64,000 nucleotides of DNA from Haliotis asinina. Its lineage: Eukaryota > Mollusca > Gastropoda > Lepetellida > Haliotidae. Below are positions 60,546 to 64,000 of this stretch, one piece after another (the first letter of the stretch is position 1; each line of letters starts with the position of its first letter). The position numbers were made by a program, and so were the translations under genes. The notes beneath the pieces were generated by a model that worked only from the letters and a program-made list of their open reading frames with translations, was not told the origin of the DNA and made no database searches. Where the stretch lies: assembly GCF_037392515.1 (NCBI RefSeq), contig NC_090281.1:52120753-52184752 (forward strand), in the 5' to 3' direction.

Positions 60546-60758
60546 TGGCAACAGAAAACCTACATGACAACCTTGATATGTGGTCATCTGCATAAAGGTG
60601 TTGATCATTTCACCTTTTTCTCCACAACCCTGTAGATCATCTCTCCAACATTGTGCGGAATCTAATGTTAATAGCTGACGTCAAACCACACAACTTACAC
60701 ATTAAGCAGTATCCTTAATTTGCATGAGTACAAATATCAAGTACCAAAGTACAAAGTA

Positions 60759-60880
60759 CCAGCAATATCACGGCATGGGACACCAGAAATGCGCTTCACG
60801 CAATGTATCCATGTGGGGAATCGAACCCGTGTCTTTTGCGTGACGAGCGAACGCTTTAACCACTAGGCTACCCCGTCGTC
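60759..60880 (-). mobile_element. tRNA-derived SINE (type A), 3' truncated
   Basis: The plus strand shows AGCAATATCACGGCATGGGA, CACCAGAAATGCGCTTCACG, the B-box complement (GGGGAATCGAACCC), GCGTGACGAGCGAACGCTTT and the A-box complement (AACCACTAGGCTACCCC). It has the best-preserved A and B boxes in the window. The ACTC tail is missing. Confidence 0.8.
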
Positions 60881-63800
60881 CCTAATCTGCATCATTGCAG
60901 ATAACTGGGTACCCATATCATTGGATACCCATTTCATGCTGGGTGAACAGAGGCAATATTGAACAAACTCCATGTAGTTAGGTCGACCGCATGGACAACA
61001 TGTATCACAGGTGCCTCGTTGCAGGACACGACATAAGTCATAGAAATTCTAAGTGGTTAAACTGTCACACACGGTCACCCATCCAAGGACTCACGCGATT
61101 AACGTTGCCATACATATTTAAACACTGCACGATACAAACAAACATTCTGGAAATTTGACGATGTTTTTTTTAATATATAGCCGGAATAAGATATAAGTTA
61201 TTTCATAATCATAACGTTTAAGAAATTATAACTAGGTCATTAGAAATTAGTAATTAAGTATTGTACATTTATGATACATAAATGAGTAATATGCCATGAC
61301 CAGTTTCTGTTCAGTTTTCACCTGAAAGCATGCGTTTAAATATGGATATAAACAGAAACTGCACAGAAATGAATAATTTTAAATGTTGCCTTTTTTATCG
61401 ACCGTTTTCTGTTTCGGCACAAAGAGTAAAGATTTCTTTGACATCACCCTGACTTTCACTCTAATTGTAAGGACACTAACAAGGTTACGACTACAAATGG
61501 CTAATTATATTGGGTTTGTCAATCCAGCACGTTCACAATGGAATTTACGAGTCCAGGGAGACGCCAAATTTAACTGTGGTGTTGGGGGAGATTTCCCTTT
61601 TTGACCTTGGGGATTTCAACAGTCCAAAGGATCTCCTGATCACACGAAAGGTTTGTGGAATAGCTTGGATAGTAATCTCACCATTTTAACCGTCGCTTGG
61701 AAACTCAAAGACGATCAAACGCAAGAAAACCATTATCTCATTTCAAATACCTTTCTGACGTATTTAAGGCTTTTACATTCATATTTCCAGGTATTGTTTG
61801 ATGGAGTCTACGAAGTGCATATCTCCAACAATGACAAACAACAGTTATTTGAAAGAGCATTCTCTTTCGGGGAATCCATTTCCATGTTTCCTTTGTTGAA
61901 CGTGTGCTAAGACACTTGTTTAGAATTGAAAGGAACAGAATATTCGAAAACGGATAAAGGTTTGAGCTATTCTGTGATTACATATTTTTTGTCAGTGTAC
62001 AACCGCAGGTCCTTTTACCATCTATGCCGAGGATGTCTTCATACACCTCATACTGTGATTGGATTTCGGCAAGTATTTTCTTTATATTACTTAACTCTGA
62101 GTTGAAAAGCAATCCTATGAATTACAGTTGTACAATAAACATTTTAGTTTTTCACTGTCCAAGGAGTGATCGGCCCAGTATCCGAACTGCTTTAAGACGC
62201 GTTTTGCACGGATTCCTTGTCATGAAAGTCTGAAACAAGAATGTATCGTCAACTCTGAAAAAGGATGGAAATTTTCAGTTCTTCTCAAATTCTAGATTCA
62301 GATCGGTTGACAACCTTCTAATATCACAGGTTCACTTTAGATATTTATTTCGTTCCATGACATACAAAAGTGATTTTGATAATATGTAAATGCGTATATG
62401 GAAATGTATCTGACATGGCAATAACACTCCTAAATAGTTCGTAATGTTAACAAAGCATATATGCTGTATATGTCAAGAGTCATCGGGTCATCCATAATTG
62501 CTCTTTTGACAGGATTCCATACAGAAACGTGGTTCCTTTGAAACGAGACACATGTCCAGTCATGGTGGCTTTGTAACAGCGGCTACACAATTATACACGG
62601 ATCGATAAAAAGCCATTAATCGCCTAGGCTCGCCAGTTTATAAAATTAACCAAAAACGTTCCTCAAAATATTTATGGTGTGTATTTCTTTCAGTTGTAGA
62701 ATGATTCTGCTACTTTTGCAATTTATTATTAAAATATATATTTGAAAATGATTGAATCATATGATTCTGTAATAAAAGTGTTTATACACAACTACAAAAT
62801 TATTAGAAATAGAAATATCAACAGGGCCACACTTATCCTACTTATAATAACTGAACCGTATGATCAAACAATTGGATTTGCTTTTCTGTGACGTGAAAAG
62901 GAGATAAGCAGGTGCTCAACACTTCACAACACCGTTTCTTTGTGAAAGCAAACACTCTTAACAAAAGTGAAATTTAGCAGTATAATTACACACTTAAATT
63001 TTAAGTACAACGCATCGAGACACAGAACATAAACGACACAGACATGGTATCTTAATATCAGAAATGGTCCAAAATATTAGATACAGTTTTAGACGTCTTT
63101 TCAGTTATCTCTGTTACAAATGATGTTATAGTCATAATAGCATGCAAAACAGACAACACTATGAAAACGCTAACCGAATACACTTACTGCTGAAACTACT
63201 GGGGACATGCCCTGTGCCTTGCTTCACAACAGGTAGAAGACCATTAGATTAGGTTAAGTCAGGGATATTTTGGTTCTCCAAGATATCCGTGCTGAATTCT
63301 TGACCATGACCTACTGCCCGGACCAGGAAAGAGGTCTCGACATCTCGGCTTGCTTTAGACTTTACACCTGTCTGTGCAACTAAACGTGGATGTGCCATCA
63401 CTAAGAATAGGGCTGGATTCTGGAAATGCCATCAAGGAAACAATCATCTTTGTATTCGCAATTTGGGTGGAGCTGCCCTTGCCCTTGTCGCTGGTCCAAA
63501 CCACATGTGTATTCTAAACATTAGAGATAAAGTCCCGCTCCTTGTATTCTAGGTGATAAATATCGACAGAGAGCAGTTAAGATTTAATGCCTTCCCCTCC
63601 CTGCCCGGCACGTGTATTAGAAAACAGACAATGGGTGGACGGGTATGTGTGAATCATCTTGTGGGGACTGTTGGAATTTACATCTTAATGACATCAGCTG
63701 GACAGCTGGAGATTGGTACTGAATTAGTTCGGAAAGGGATACTTTGTTTTACCCTAACTCTGCAACCGGACGAGATTGGCTTGGAATGAAACCATCGTCC

Positions 63801-64000
63801 TCTGCTTGAGATACGTATGCCCCTTACTGAACTAATACTACACCTAAAGAAATAGGATTTGCCAAAAGTTATCAAAACGTATCCCATATTCTAATCATTG
63901 TCCGAAAGATGCAATGTGAAAGACGTACATGGCTGAGGATACCAACTTTTAGATGGAATGAAGGAAATCGATTACATCCCACAGTATTCACTTCACACAT
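60881..64000. other. Gene-poor right end; no gene recognised
   Basis: Mostly AT-rich. One open frame at 63553-63789 (+) follows an acceptor-like TTGTATTCTAG and encodes a moderately coding-like peptide (MTSAGQLEIGTELVRKGI), but it has no known family and no partner exon. Nothing else is supported. Confidence 0.45.

Noticed and set aside
60759-60880. tRNA gene on the minus strand
   Set aside because: It has A- and B-box sequences, but it continues into the SINE body and lacks a cloverleaf-forming 3' half.

Overview
This is AT-rich metazoan nuclear DNA, most likely from a gastropod mollusc and probably an abalone-like (Haliotis) species. Three things point there: a spliced LURAP1/FAM89-family gene, tRNA-derived SINEs ending in (ACTC)n tails of a type I recall from abalone genomes, and a tandem family of arylsulfatase-B-like genes such as a grazer of sulfated algal polysaccharides would use. 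The organism call is an inference. No bacterial operons, CRISPR arrays, rRNA genes, true tRNA genes or retroviral-type elements were seen.

Left part (1-20 kb). A two-exon gene of the leucine-rich adaptor family (LURAP1/FAM89) lies on the minus strand: exon 1 at 11057-10812, a 10.2 kb intron, exon 2 at 626-177, with a CCAAT/GC-box promoter near 11.33-11.40 kb. Both splice sites are canonical and in phase 0, and the joined protein is 231 aa. A few further exon-like pieces (3395-3512 +, 5179-5026 -, 16945-17098 +, 19683-19858 +, 20144-20317 +) have splice signals and coding-like texture, but I cannot assign them to a family.

Middle part (20-39 kb). This stretch is gene-poor. It holds a nearly perfect 4.08 kb tandem duplication (21116-25190 and 25191-29266) whose breakpoint cuts a SINE, a 12-copy 74-bp minisatellite (29403-30290), several long microsatellites, and small inverted-repeat elements.

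Right part (39.6-60.6 kb). Four apparently intact, intronless, secreted sulfatase genes of 483 aa each lie at 40920-42371 (+), 50688-49237 (-), 52883-54334 (+) and 58088-59539 (+), with at least three broken fragments at 39.67-40.00, about 43.35 and 60.35-60.54 kb. All four proteins keep every catalytic residue I can map from human ARSB. The residues that differ cluster beside catalytic His216, Asn275 and Lys292, and they are shared between copies in changing pairs, which suggests gene conversion and substrate diversification. Three of the genes share a TATA/GATA-like element 160-175 bp before the start codon. Between the genes lie a degenerate LINE (46.4-48.5 kb), a 43-bp minisatellite, a ~930-bp foldback element, SINEs, and a perfect 93-bp inverted repeat.

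Beyond 60.9 kb I see no convincing gene. All identities and alignments were judged by eye.
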